Source: Rhodoplanes sp. (GTDB lineage Bacteria; Pseudomonadota; Alphaproteobacteria; Rhizobiales; Xanthobacteraceae). Taken from it: a stretch of DNA of 64,000 nt. Under the pieces are notes generated by a model. That model was not told the origin of the DNA and did no database searches. It saw only the letters and a list, made by a program, of their open reading frames with translations. A program made the translations under genes and the position numbers. Shown in pieces: positions 1 to 8,498 of the stretch (positions within the stretch are counted from its first letter, which is position 1; every line of letters begins with the position of its first letter). The stretch is from the NCBI RefSeq assembly GCF_013377085.1, contig NZ_JACAAX010000016.1, forward strand, positions 57,824 to 121,823. The letters run 5' to 3'.

Positions 1-485
1 CGGATGTGGAAGGTGAGGCCGCGCTCGATCGACGTGAAGGTGCCGGGCCGCACGATGTTGGCGACCACGTCGGCACGGACCTTGGCGAGCCGCTCGTTCA
101 TCTCGCGCTGCAGGAACGGCGACAGCCACGCGGCGATGAAGGCGACCATCAGGCAGACCACGACGGCCAGCAGCAGGAAGGGTCGGAACAGCCGCTGCGG
201 TGACACGCCGGCGGCGCTGATCACCACGAGCTCGGAGTCGTTGTTGAGCTTGGTCAGCGTGGTGACGACCGCGATCAGCATGGCGATCGGCGCCAGCACC
301 AGCATCAGGGTCGGCACGATCAGGCTGGTGATCCCGAGGAACACCAGCACGGTCTGGCCCTGGCCGGTGATCAGATCGATCTGGCGCAGGATCTGGGTGA
401 CCCAGATGACCGCGGTCAGACTGCACAGGACCAGCAGGAACAGGTTGAAGCCGGTCTTGAACACGTATCGGTCGAGCGAATCCAT
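1..485 (-). CDS. lptF: LptF, LPS export permease (5' part; gene runs off the window)
   Basis: This is the N-terminal part of an LptF/LptG-family permease (YjgP/YjgQ), an inner-membrane subunit of the LptB2FG transporter that extracts lipopolysaccharide for delivery to LptC. The protein starts MDSLDRYVFKTGFNLFL and has three strongly hydrophobic stretches in the first 130 residues (about 12-30, 45-75, 98-122), as expected for TM1-TM3, followed by the family-like segment 'LSPFLQREMNERL' leading into the periplasmic domain. The ATG at 483-485 is the only start matching family length. The gene is incomplete only because the window begins inside it. lptG would be expected just outside the window; that is inferred from usual gene order. 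Confidence 0.85.
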   Translation of the reverse strand, partial: MDSLDRYVFKTGFNLFLLVLCSLTAVIWVTQILRQIDLITGQGQTVLVFLGITSLIVPTLMLVLAPIAMLIAVVTTLTKLNNDSELVVISAAGVSPQRLFRPFLLLAVVVCLMVAFIAAWLSPFLQREMNERLAKVRADVVANIVRPGTFTSIERGLTFHI

Positions 486-673
486 CGGGTCTCGTCGCGG
501 GGGCCCGGCGCGCCGCCGGCCAGCCAGCCCATTCGGGCGATCTTATAGGCGATGTTGTGACGCTTGGCACGCGACGGCGTCGCAGGGGGCGTGGGCGAGG
601 TCGGCCATGCCGCACCGACCACCGGCCGGGATTCCGGGTTCCGCCGGCGGGGCGGAGGGCTTATCTCCGGGCC

Positions 674-1357
674 ATGGATGGTCCGATGCCGCCTGCCCTC
701 CCGCCGCCACGGATCGACACCGAGGCCGATCTGGCCCGCGGCGTCGCTTACCTGATCGCCGCCGACCCGCGGCTTGCCGCCGTGCTGGCGACCGGCGGTC
801 CGCCGCCCTTGCGACGCCGGCCGGGCGGCTTCGCCGGGCTCGCCGCCACGGTGCTGGGCCAGCAGCTCTCCACCGCCAGCGCCGCCGCCATCGGGGCGCG
901 GCTGTTTTCGGCGATCGACCCGTTCGAGCCGGCGGCCGTGCTGAAAGCGCGGCCCGCACGCCTCGCCCGGATCGGGCTGTCGGCCCCGAAGATCAAGTCG
1001 CTCAAGGAGATCGCCCGGGCGCTCGGCTCCGGCGCGCTCGACCTCGAGGCGATCGCGGCGATGCCGGCCGACGAGGCGCATCTGGCGCTGGTCGCCGTGC
1101 ATGGGATCGGGCCGTGGACGGCCGACAGCTACCTGTTGTTCTGCCTGGGACACGCCGATGCCTGGCCGGCCGGCGACCTCGCCTTGCAGGAGGCGCTGCG
1201 GCTCGCCTTCGCGCTCGACGCCCGGCCGACCGCCAAGGCCATGATGGCGCTCGCCGAGCCGTGGCGGCCGTGGCGCGGAGTGGCGGCGTTCCTGCTGTGG
1301 ACCTATTATCGCACCGTCAAGCAGCGCGATCCCGTGCTGCCCGGGCCGCCGCCCTGA
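674..1357 (+). CDS. DNA-3-methyladenine glycosylase II family (HhH-GPD) protein
   Basis: A 227-residue HhH-GPD superfamily glycosylase that would excise alkylated purines to start base-excision repair. The core helix-hairpin-helix is visible as 'VHGIGPWTADSYLLFCLG', followed by the catalytic aspartate in 'WPAGDLALQEAL'; 'TVLGQQLSTASAAAI' is the usual N-terminal helix of the fold. There is no N-terminal Ada or TBP-like extension, so this is the short bacterial type rather than E. coli AlkA length. The ATG at 674 was chosen because the frame upstream reads as Arg-rich non-coding sequence; a second in-frame ATG lies four codons later. It lies divergently from lptF and just ahead of the esterase gene. 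Confidence 0.82.
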   Translation: MDGPMPPALPPPRIDTEADLARGVAYLIAADPRLAAVLATGGPPPLRRRPGGFAGLAATVLGQQLSTASAAAIGARLFSAIDPFEPAAVLKARPARLARIGLSAPKIKSLKEIARALGSGALDLEAIAAMPADEAHLALVAVHGIGPWTADSYLLFCLGHADAWPAGDLALQEALRLAFALDARPTAKAMMALAEPWRPWRGVAAFLLWTYYRTVKQRDPVLPGPPP

Positions 1358-1367
1358 CCTCGAGGAG

Positions 1368-2057
1368 ATGCCCGTGCCCGCAGTGCTCGACGGCCCCCGC
1401 CTGGAGCCGCGTTCGAAAAGACCGGCGCGCCAGCTCGTCGTCTTCCTGCACGGCTACGGGGCCGACGGCAACGACCTGATCGACATCGGCCGCATGTGGC
1501 AGGAGATCCTGCCCGACGCCGCCTTCGTGTCGCCGCATGCGCCGCGCCCCTGCGGCCAGGCGCCGGTCGGCCGCGAGTGGTTCCCGCTCACCTTCCGCGA
1601 GCCGGGCGAGCGCTGGCGCGGCGTCAATGCCGCCGCCCCGGGGCTGGACGCCTTTCTGGACGCCGAGCTCGCCCGCCACAACCTGCCGGGCCAGGCGCTG
1701 GCGCTGGTCGGCTTCAGCCAGGGCACCATGATGGCGCTCCATGTCGGCCTTCGCCGGGCCGTCGCGCCGGCCGCAATCGTCGGCTATTCGGGCATCCTGG
1801 TGCTGCCCGACGACGGCGGCGCCGAGGCGGCCGAGCTGGTGGCGAAGGACGTTCGGGCGCGACCGCCGGTGCTCTTGGTGCACGGCGCCGAGGACGAGCT
1901 CATCCCCGTCGAGGCCCTGATGCAGGCCGCCAATGGCCTCGCCGTGCTGGGCGTGCCGGCCGAATGGCACATCTCCTACGGAATCGGCCACGGCATCGAC
2001 GAGGACGGCCTGCGGCTCGGCGGCGCCCTGCTGGCGCGGCGATTCGGGAGCCGCTGA
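1368..2057 (+). CDS. Phospholipase/carboxylesterase (alpha/beta hydrolase)
   Basis: A 229-residue cytosolic serine hydrolase of the phospholipase/carboxylesterase (acyl-protein thioesterase-like) family. All triad positions are visible: nucleophile Ser in 'GFSQG', Asp in 'HGAEDELIP' and His in 'GIGHGID'; 'VVFLHGYGADGNDLI' forms the oxyanion-hole strand. It begins 10 bases after the glycosylase stop, so the two are probably co-transcribed. GAGGAG abuts the ATG at 1368; a GTG two codons later (1374) has better ribosome-site spacing and may be the real start. There is no signal peptide. The exact ester substrate cannot be read from sequence. Confidence 0.82.
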   Translation: MPVPAVLDGPRLEPRSKRPARQLVVFLHGYGADGNDLIDIGRMWQEILPDAAFVSPHAPRPCGQAPVGREWFPLTFREPGERWRGVNAAAPGLDAFLDAELARHNLPGQALALVGFSQGTMMALHVGLRRAVAPAAIVGYSGILVLPDDGGAEAAELVAKDVRARPPVLLVHGAEDELIPVEALMQAANGLAVLGVPAEWHISYGIGHGIDEDGLRLGGALLARRFGSR

Positions 2058-2200
2058 GCGGCGCCGGTGTCGCCGGACCGCCGCAGGTCACGAAAAATCG
2101 AGGAGGACCCGTCCGGCTTCACAACGCTGTCACGCCTGCCTATAAGATACGGGTGCTGGTTGCTGCGCTGCAGCGGTCCGAGAAACGAGGTGGAGGAGCG

Positions 2201-2758
2201 TTGAACGCTCATACTTCCCCGAGCGGATGGCCGGTTCTCGTGCTCAACGCCGACTTCCGTCCGCTGAGCTATTACCCGCTGTCTCTGTGGTCGTGGCAGG
2301 ACGCGATCAAGGCGGTGTTTCTCGATCGCGTCAACATCGTCGCGCATTACGACAAGGCCGTGCACAGCCCGACCTTGGAGCTGCAGCTCCCGAGCGTGGT
2401 GTCGCTGAAGACCTTCGTGAAGCCGACGACCAATCCGGCCTTCACCCGGTTCAACGTCTTCCTGCGCGACCGCTTCTCCTGCCAGTATTGCGGCCAGCAC
2501 GAGGATCTCACCTTCGACCACGTGATCCCGCGCTCGCGCGGCGGCCAGACGACGTGGGACAACGTCGTCACGGCCTGCGCGGCCTGCAACCTGCGCAAGG
2601 GCAGCAAGACCCCGACCGAGTCCGGCATGCGGCCCGGCCAGGTGCCGTTCCAGCCGAGCGTCAACCACCTGCACCGCAACGGCCGGCTGTTCCCGCCCAA
2701 CTACCTGCACGACTCGTGGCTCGACTATCTCTACTGGGACACCGAGCTCGATCCGTGA
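2201..2758 (+). CDS. HNH endonuclease family protein
   Basis: A 185-residue protein with a C-terminal HNH nuclease domain: zinc-type 'CQYCG', then 'FDHVIPRSRGGQTTWDN' and 'CAACN', giving the HNH core with its two Cys pairs. The N-terminal 70 residues ('VLNADFRPLSYYPLSLW') are typical of the conserved single-copy HNH protein of alphaproteobacteria, not of a phage or homing enzyme. The start is a TTG preceded by GGAGGAG at good spacing; no ATG fits the conserved N-terminus. The physiological substrate of this family is not settled. It stands alone between the esterase and a small secreted protein. Confidence 0.8.
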   Translation: MNAHTSPSGWPVLVLNADFRPLSYYPLSLWSWQDAIKAVFLDRVNIVAHYDKAVHSPTLELQLPSVVSLKTFVKPTTNPAFTRFNVFLRDRFSCQYCGQHEDLTFDHVIPRSRGGQTTWDNVVTACAACNLRKGSKTPTESGMRPGQVPFQPSVNHLHRNGRLFPPNYLHDSWLDYLYWDTELDP

Positions 2759-2898
2759 GGGCTTCGCGCGGCACCCGTACGCCCGCCCCGATTCGCCGTG
2801 CTATGGATCGCGGCTCGGCCGAACCCTGCCTCGTACGGGCAGGACGATGGCCGACGCTCCCCTGCCGGACCGCCCGGCGAACACGAAGAACCACTCCG

Positions 2899-3315
2899 AT
2901 GGACCGATCCGTTCTGCTGTCGATGGCGATGCTGTGTGCTGCTTCGGCGTATGTGTGTGCCGAGGAGCGCGCGCGGCCGAACAACCTGTTCACGGCCTCG
3001 GGGTTCAAGGTCAAATACGCCGACACGCCCGAGAAGCTCGCATTGCTGCGGTCGTTTCCGCCCGACAAGCTGGCGATCCGGCGGAAAGGCGGCAAGAGCT
3101 ACTACGTCTACGCCGACCCGAAGGGCTGCGGCTGTGCCTATGTCGGAACGCCGGAGGCCTGGGCGGCCTACCAGAACGGTGGCACCGTGACGCCGTTCGA
3201 CCCCAGCGGGGGATCGCCGCCCGCCTATGTCCGCGACGTCGAGGACAGCATCGCCGAGGACGGCTCGATCGACATGCCGGGCAGCCTGCTGGGGAATTTC
3301 CTCGACCAGGAGTGA
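2899..3315 (+). CDS. Small exported protein of unknown function
   Basis: A 138-residue protein with a probable cleavable signal peptide (hydrophobic stretch 'VLLSMAMLCAASAYVCA'). The mature part contains 'KGGKSYYVYADPKGCGCAYVG', with a Cys-Gly-Cys that could bind metal or form a disulfide, and an acidic C-terminus. No family is recognised. Composition and codon use match a genuine high-GC gene. A palindromic repeat follows directly after the stop codon. No function is assigned. Confidence 0.6.
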   Translation: MDRSVLLSMAMLCAASAYVCAEERARPNNLFTASGFKVKYADTPEKLALLRSFPPDKLAIRRKGGKSYYVYADPKGCGCAYVGTPEAWAAYQNGGTVTPFDPSGGSPPAYVRDVEDSIAEDGSIDMPGSLLGNFLDQE

Positions 3316-3342
3316 TACGAGTCTCGGATGATTCGTTCGGTG

Positions 3343-3447
3343 GTCATTCCGGGACGGCGCGGAGCGCCGGACCCGGAATCCAGCCGAGAACGCAGAGTTT
3401 GCCGCTGGATTCCGGGTTCGCGCCTTCCGGCGCGCCCCGGAATGACG
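3343..3447. repeat. Palindromic intergenic repeat, family A, copy 1
   Basis: About 105 bp beginning GTCATTCCGGG and ending CCCCGGAATGAC, with internal GGAATCCAG/CTGGATTCC arms, so the unit folds into a long imperfect cruciform. Near copies lie at 16017-16119 and 51232-51334. All three are intergenic and next to stop codons, which fits a non-autonomous dispersed element that may act as a transcript-end hairpin. Confidence 0.85.
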
Positions 3448-3529
3448 GTGAGCTTTTCATCCGGAAAGCGTATGACGGCGTTCCGCAAAGCCCCCGGGAT
3501 CGATCCGTGACGAGGCGCCCAGCGAGGCG

Positions 3530-4162
3530 ATGACGGCTCCGGTCGAGGTGCTCACCATCGGCCACTCCGCCCATTCGGCGGAGGCGTTCGTCGCGCTGCT
3601 GCGCCGCGCCGGCATCACCGCGATCGCCGACGTGCGCAGCTCCCCCTGGTCGCGCCAGAACCCGCAATTCAATCGCGAGCCCCTGCAGAAAAGCCTGCAG
3701 GAGAATGGCATCGCCTACGCGCATCTGGGCGATGCGCTCGGCGGCCGGCCGCGCGAGACAAGCTTCTATTGCGACGGCGTCGCCGACTACGAGCGGATGG
3801 CCCAGGCGCCGGGATTCTTGGACGGACTCGACCGGGTGATCGCCGGCGCCCAAAAATACCGGATCGCCCTGATGTGCGCCGAGCGCGACCCGCTGACCTG
3901 CCACCGCTGCCTGCTGGTCGGCCGCGCGCTGGCCGAACGCGGCGTCCATGTCCGCCATGTCCTCGACGATGGCGCTCTGGTTCCCCAGTCCGAGATCGAG
4001 GAGACGCTGCTGGCGCTGTCGGGCCGCGCCGGCGACGACCTGTTCGCGCCGCGCGCCGAGCGGCTGGCGCTGGCCTACCGGGCACAGGCGCGAAAGCACG
4101 CGTTCGCCACGCCCGAGCGGGCGGGCGGCATGCCTGCGCGCCGCACGGCGCGGCCCGACTAG
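3530..4162 (+). CDS. DUF488 family protein
   Basis: A 210-residue DUF488 protein. Family hallmarks are 'LTIGHSAHSAEAFVALL' at the N-terminus, 'IADVRSSPWSRQNPQF' and the Cys-containing 'LMCAERDPLTCHRCLL'. The family is cytosolic and biochemically uncharacterised; the conserved Cys/His motif suggests metal binding or nucleotide chemistry. The ATG at 3530 starts four residues before the conserved core. Its TAG stop (4160-4162) interlocks with the stop codon of the convergent glycosyltransferase gene in a shared CTAG. A decayed partial copy of this gene's 3' end lies at 8141-8315, on the far side of the glycosyltransferase pair. Confidence 0.85.
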   Translation: MTAPVEVLTIGHSAHSAEAFVALLRRAGITAIADVRSSPWSRQNPQFNREPLQKSLQENGIAYAHLGDALGGRPRETSFYCDGVADYERMAQAPGFLDGLDRVIAGAQKYRIALMCAERDPLTCHRCLLVGRALAERGVHVRHVLDDGALVPQSEIEETLLALSGRAGDDLFAPRAERLALAYRAQARKHAFATPERAGGMPARRTARPD

Positions 4163-5973
4163 GGCGTCGGCGCCGACATCGTGGACCTCTCGTCCTGGAT
4201 CGTCGCCAGCGCCGGCTCCGCGGACTCGCCGCCGGCGCCTGACGACATCGTCTGCACCGAAACGCCGCTCGCATGGACGAGGAACGGAGCGTCGGCATCG
4301 TCCTGCAGCACCACGATGCCGGCGAAACGGCGGCGCGCCTGCAGGGTGCGGACGAGAGGATCGAGCGGGACCGGTTTTCGCGATCGTCCGTGACGGATCG
4401 ACAGGCCGCGGGCGAGAGCGGACGTCGCGATCACGACCAGCCGCTCGGCGACACCGGCGGCGCCGCGGCGCCGGCGCGTCCAGGCGGAGAGCTGTGCGGC
4501 GCTGTCGGCGAGCCGTTCCACCATCTCGTCGCGCAGCGCCCGGCGGCCGCGGCCGGACGCCGCGACCACGAGCTCGAGGACCGGAACGCCGCGCGCGGCG
4601 AGTTGCGCGAGATGCCGGCGGCACAGCGCCGCCGCGTGCTCGCTGAGCTGCGCCGAGCGGACATAGAGGACGGGGCGCGGGGCGGCGCGCGGCGCTCGCT
4701 CGGCCGTCAGCCGGTCCGTCATCGCGTGCCACCGCGTCAGCCGCGCGGCGACGCCGTCCCGCGTGCCGTCGACGCTCGCGCCGCCGCGACGGGAACCGTC
4801 CAGCAGCACGGCGGCCCGGGCGGGCCACGACGTCCAGTCGTCCACGAAGACCGCGAGACTGCCCTCGCCCTCCTCCTCGGCCTGCGCGGCGATCCCGGCG
4901 GAGGCGACGACCGGGCGGCAGGCGAGCGAGGCTTCCAGGAACACGCGGCTGACCCGTCGACCGAAGACCGCGGCGTCGTAGGGCAGCAGGAGCACGTCGG
5001 CGAGGCCGAGCAGCGCGTCATAGGCGGTATCGGTCAGAAGCTCCCGGATCACCGTGACGCGCGGGTGCCCGTCGAGCGCGTCGACCTCGGCGGATCGCCC
5101 GGTCGTCCCGGTCGGCGCCTGCACGACGAGATGAAAGCGCGGATCGGCGTCGAGCGCCTGCACGATGGCCGGCAGCCGGCCCTGGCCCTTGTCCGGACGC
5201 ATCGACCCGGGGCACCAGGCGATGTGCCGTCCCGACCGCTTCAGCGCCGCGAGCCGACCGACGACACCCGGCCCGCCGCTCTCGGCCTCGCCGTTCGCGG
5301 GGCGCGCGGCGACGGCGCGGAGGCGGTCGATCTCGCTGGTGCCGAACACGTCACCGATGTCGTCGACGGGCGCGCCGAGCACATCGGCGAGGCGTCGTGC
5401 CAGCGGCGCGTTGGTCGCGAAGCAGTGCAGCGCGTCGCCCCATCCGGATCCCCGCAGGCGCGCCGGCAGCGCGTCGAGCCGCAACGGGCGATACCAGTGA
5501 GCGTAAAGCTCGGGCTCCTCGTGGAACAGCAGCGCAGTGGGCGGCAGCTCGCCGTCGAGGAGCAGCGGCAGCGCCGACAGCTCGGCCAGGATCGCCGGCG
5601 TCGCGGTCGGCACGAGCAGGCGGACGTCGCGGCTCCGCCGACGCTCGCAGGCCAAGGCGTCGCGGACGATCGCGGCGAACGGCGACAGCGTGCTGCGGGC
5701 GCGCGACGGGTCGCGTCGTCGCCACAGCCCCCCGCCGCGTCCCGCGTCGCGATCGCGGAGCTCGTAATAGGAGCGCGAGAACACCGGCGCGACCGGCGCA
5801 TCGCCGATCCTGGCGGGACCGTCGTAGACCGCATGCGCCAGGATCCGCACCGACCATCCGGCGGCGGCGAGACGATCGACCAGAGCGTGCGCATAGCGCC
5901 ACGGATGACCGAACCGGCCTTCGAGGTGCGGCTCGACGATCAAGACCGTGCCGCCCGCGGCGTGGTCACCCAT
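4159..5973 (-). CDS. Glycosyltransferase (GT4-like) with long C-terminal extension
   Basis: About 604 residues. The N-terminus 'VLIVEPHLEGRFGHPWRYAH' resembles the first Rossmann strand and sugar-binding loop of GT-B enzymes. The middle shows GT4-type features: 'IAWCPGSMRPDKGQGRLPA' (start of the donor-binding domain), 'DVLLLPYDAAVFGRRVS' and 'VFLEASLACRPVVAS' (the E-x7-E-like region). Residues from about 430 onward are Arg-rich and match nothing I recognise. The ATG at 5973 has GGGGGA six bases upstream; the ATG at 6000 has no ribosome site. The gene is 51 bases downstream of a second glycosyltransferase gene on the same strand, so they likely form one operon. Sugar and acceptor are unknown; a surface polysaccharide role is inferred. 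Confidence 0.7.
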   Translation of the reverse strand: MGDHAAGGTVLIVEPHLEGRFGHPWRYAHALVDRLAAAGWSVRILAHAVYDGPARIGDAPVAPVFSRSYYELRDRDAGRGGGLWRRRDPSRARSTLSPFAAIVRDALACERRRSRDVRLLVPTATPAILAELSALPLLLDGELPPTALLFHEEPELYAHWYRPLRLDALPARLRGSGWGDALHCFATNAPLARRLADVLGAPVDDIGDVFGTSEIDRLRAVAARPANGEAESGGPGVVGRLAALKRSGRHIAWCPGSMRPDKGQGRLPAIVQALDADPRFHLVVQAPTGTTGRSAEVDALDGHPRVTVIRELLTDTAYDALLGLADVLLLPYDAAVFGRRVSRVFLEASLACRPVVASAGIAAQAEEEGEGSLAVFVDDWTSWPARAAVLLDGSRRGGASVDGTRDGVAARLTRWHAMTDRLTAERAPRAAPRPVLYVRSAQLSEHAAALCRRHLAQLAARGVPVLELVVAASGRGRRALRDEMVERLADSAAQLSAWTRRRRGAAGVAERLVVIATSALARGLSIRHGRSRKPVPLDPLVRTLQARRRFAGIVVLQDDADAPFLVHASGVSVQTMSSGAGGESAEPALATIQDERSTMSAPTP

Positions 5974-6024
5974 CCGGCGTCCCCCGAAAGTCCTCGTCAT
6001 CGGCGCGTCGCGGCCGAAGCACCG

Positions 6025-7848
6025 TCAGGCATCGGACGAGACCATGGGCGGGCGCACCTCCTCGCGCGTCTCGGTCCGGAGGAGCGAGGCGACGTGGTCC
6101 GCATAGCGCCGTCCGATCGACGACCAGTCGGCGGTCGCCCGGGCGGCGACGCGGGCTCTGGCGCCGAGCCGGCGGAGCTCCTCGCGCTCCATCGCCGCGA
6201 GGTTCCGCAGGGAGGTCTCGATGTCCCCGGTCTCGACCAGGATCAGGTGCTCGCGAAGCGGCGACCCGGCACCGCGCGCGCCGAACCGCGTCGTCATCAC
6301 CGGAAGTCCGGCGGCGGCGTACTCGAACAGCTTGATGTTGCTGCCCGACCCGGAGTCGATCGGGTTCAACGCGACATCGGCGATCAGATAGGCGGCCCAC
6401 TTGGTGCTTTCGTCGATCTCGCCGAGGCACACGACATTGTCGGGCTTGGCCGCCTTCGTCATGTCGTGCCAGCAGACCGTGCCGACGAGCAGGAAGACGA
6501 TGTGCGGCAGGTGTTCCGCCGCCCGGAGGATCCGCGCGACCGCCTCGAAGTTCGGGTAGTGATACGAACCGCCGAAAATCGCCACCAGGCGCGAGCCGAT
6601 GCCCAGATCCGCGCGCACCCGGTCGAGCTGGTCCGGCGCGAGGCGCGGAACCCCGAGCGCATCGACCCCGTTTTCGACGAGTTCGATCCTGGCACGATCG
6701 ACGCCGTACTCGGCGACGAGGCCGTCCCGATCGTCCTCGGAGCAAGACACGATCAGGTCGGCGCGCTCGACGGCGGTGCGCTCGATGGTCCGGACGGCCT
6801 CGAGCAGCGCCGGATGGCGCTCCAGCAGCGGCTGCTTCAGCCGCACCTCGACGTTGTGGGCGTCGTAGACGATCGGAATCGAGCGGTCGCCCAGCGCGTC
6901 GATCAGCGCGCCGATCGAGTAGGCGTGCGTGCTGATCGCGATGTCGGCGTCGCGGAGCCTCTCGGCCAGGACGTGCTGATAGGCCCGACATTCCTGCCAG
7001 TACATGGCATAGGCCGCGTCGGACGCCATCTTCACCGTGTCGTCGACGGCGTCTGCCAGACGATTGAAGCCGGTCTCGGTGGCGATCCTGATCTCCTGGA
7101 AACCGGGGCCGAACGACAGGCTGCTGTTGCTGCCGAGCCGATGGGGAACGACAATCTCGACGTCGAAGTGCTTCGACAACTCACGGGCGAGGAAGAAGAC
7201 CCGCCGCTGGCCACCGTGCGTCACCGGCCACACCGGATAGAGATTGGCGATCACGACCTTCCTGGCGCGGCGCGCCGACCGCGACTGCACCTCGTTCAGC
7301 CGATGCAGGCATTCGAAGGTGAGCCGCCGCAGCGAGAGGGCGGCGCCCAGCCTGACCGAGAGCCGCCGCACCCTCTCCCGGAAGATTTTCAGGATCAGCC
7401 GACGCAGGAGCAGCAGGCCGGGGCGGCGCAGCCGGTCCGCGAGCCGCCAGAGCCTCGCCTCCCACTCGATGCCTTTCACCTTCGGGCCGCGTCTTTCGCG
7501 GCGGTTCTCGGCGTCGAGCGCGAGAATGAAGTCGAGCTTCCGCCAGACCCGGTCTTCCGTGTCGAACGTCCGATACTCGGCGGGGCTCGGCCGCCGTCCG
7601 CGCAGGGCGAAGCTCGCCAGCTCGACGAATTCGTGGTGATCGAAGCAAAGGAGATCCTCGATCTGCCAATCGTGCCGGCTCGGCAACAGGTTCAGCACGC
7701 TGCGATGCGTGTTCGGTGCGCCGGGCACGAAAAGGAGCCGCTTGACGTCGGCACAGAAGTCGTAGCGGCAGTCGGCGGCGCCGTAGTCCTCGAGGATCCT
7801 CAGAAACGCATCAGCGGAAGGCAGCTTGGAACCGTCGTTATGCGTCAT
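6025..7848 (-). CDS. Glycosyltransferase (GT4 family) with unusual N-terminal domain
   Basis: A 607-residue protein in two parts. Residues 1 to about 190 form an unfamiliar N-terminal region ('GAADCRYDFCADVKRLLFV', '[20 protein letters not shown]') with a weak likeness to DUF4214-type modules found on alphaproteobacterial glycosyltransferases. From about 195 there is a GT-B fold: 'PVTHGGQRRVFFLARELS', 'IVYDAHNVEVRL', 'LVAIFGGSYHYPNFEA' and 'GSNIKLFEYAAAGLPVMTT', the donor-site region with its Glu. It is the first gene of the pair. The acceptor is probably a cell-surface polysaccharide or glycan. It has no membrane segments, so it likely works on the cytoplasmic face. Confidence 0.78.
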   Translation of the reverse strand: MTHNDGSKLPSADAFLRILEDYGAADCRYDFCADVKRLLFVPGAPNTHRSVLNLLPSRHDWQIEDLLCFDHHEFVELASFALRGRRPSPAEYRTFDTEDRVWRKLDFILALDAENRRERRGPKVKGIEWEARLWRLADRLRRPGLLLLRRLILKIFRERVRRLSVRLGAALSLRRLTFECLHRLNEVQSRSARRARKVVIANLYPVWPVTHGGQRRVFFLARELSKHFDVEIVVPHRLGSNSSLSFGPGFQEIRIATETGFNRLADAVDDTVKMASDAAYAMYWQECRAYQHVLAERLRDADIAISTHAYSIGALIDALGDRSIPIVYDAHNVEVRLKQPLLERHPALLEAVRTIERTAVERADLIVSCSEDDRDGLVAEYGVDRARIELVENGVDALGVPRLAPDQLDRVRADLGIGSRLVAIFGGSYHYPNFEAVARILRAAEHLPHIVFLLVGTVCWHDMTKAAKPDNVVCLGEIDESTKWAAYLIADVALNPIDSGSGSNIKLFEYAAAGLPVMTTRFGARGAGSPLREHLILVETGDIETSLRNLAAMEREELRRLGARARVAARATADWSSIGRRYADHVASLLRTETREEVRPPMVSSDA

Positions 7849-8140
7849 GATCCGCCCGAAACAGGTCTCGCTTCCGCCAACGATCAGCCGGTGCCGAATC
7901 GCGGCGCCCCGCGAGGGGGACGGCCTGGACAGCGAGCGGCGATTCTCGGTGGGCTAGCCGATTACGTAAACCATACCTCCACGCCACCGACCAGGGAAAC
8001 CCTCGGACATGATCGCCCATAACGCCGCACGCCGGTTCCGCCACCTGCGGCTTTAATGCTCGACGAACTCTATCTCAAGGATTGGTTTTCGCGGCCGCGA
8101 TCGGCTGCGGAGCAGCCTGGCTGCACGCGCCGTACACCGC

Positions 8141-8315
8141 GCACGACGTCGGCGTCCGCCACGTCCTCGACGACGGCGCCCAGGTTCCTCGATACGAGAT
8201 CGAGGACAGGCTACTGGATTTGTCGGGCCGGGCCGGCGACGACCTGTGCGCGCCGCGCGGCTGGCGCTGGCCTATCGGGGGCAGGCGCGAAAGCGCGCGT
8301 TCGCCGCGCTCGAGA
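8141..8315 (+). pseudogene. Remnant of a second DUF488 gene (3' portion only)
   Basis: The translation of this stretch contains 'VRHVLDDGAQVP', 'SGRAGDDLCAPR' and then, in another frame, 'RLALAYRGQARKRAFAALE'. These align with residues about 138-200 of the intact DUF488 protein encoded at 3530-4162. Compared with the intact gene, 7 bases (GCCGAGC-like) are missing after the 'GCGCCGCGC' site, which breaks the frame. The upstream two thirds of the gene are absent. Similarity at base level is high but not identical, so this is an old duplication and not an assembly artefact. Confidence 0.75.
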
Positions 8316-8427
8316 CGAATCGACGCCACCCGGCCGGCACGGCGGCGGGATGATCACCCCGCGAGATGGCAGGCGGCCAGACCGCGTTCGAAGACCGACC
8401 AGGAGCGCGGCCAAGACGCGCTGCGAG

Positions 8428-8450
8428 GCGCGCCCGGCCTTCGGGCGCGC
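8428..8450 (-). terminator. Possible terminator hairpin after the Bug receptor gene
   Basis: Perfect 9-bp stem GCGCGCCCG / CGGGCGCGC with a 5-base loop, about 50 bases past the stop of the gene at 8499-9476. No T-run follows, so factor-independent termination is uncertain. Confidence 0.4.
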
Positions 8451-8498
8451 ACTCGCCGGGCAGACGGCGGACGTCGAGACCGGCTCGACGCCGGCCGC

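Noticed and set aside
4273..8022. 1249-codon plus-strand ORF across the glycosyltransferase pair
   Set aside because: It is antisense to two clear glycosyltransferase genes and its translation is low-complexity Arg/Gly/Ala/Asp sequence without motifs; a high-GC shadow.
7838..8044. 68-codon minus-strand ORF upstream of the second glycosyltransferase
   Set aside because: No ribosome site, no family, composition of leader DNA; more likely the promoter region of the glycosyltransferase operon.
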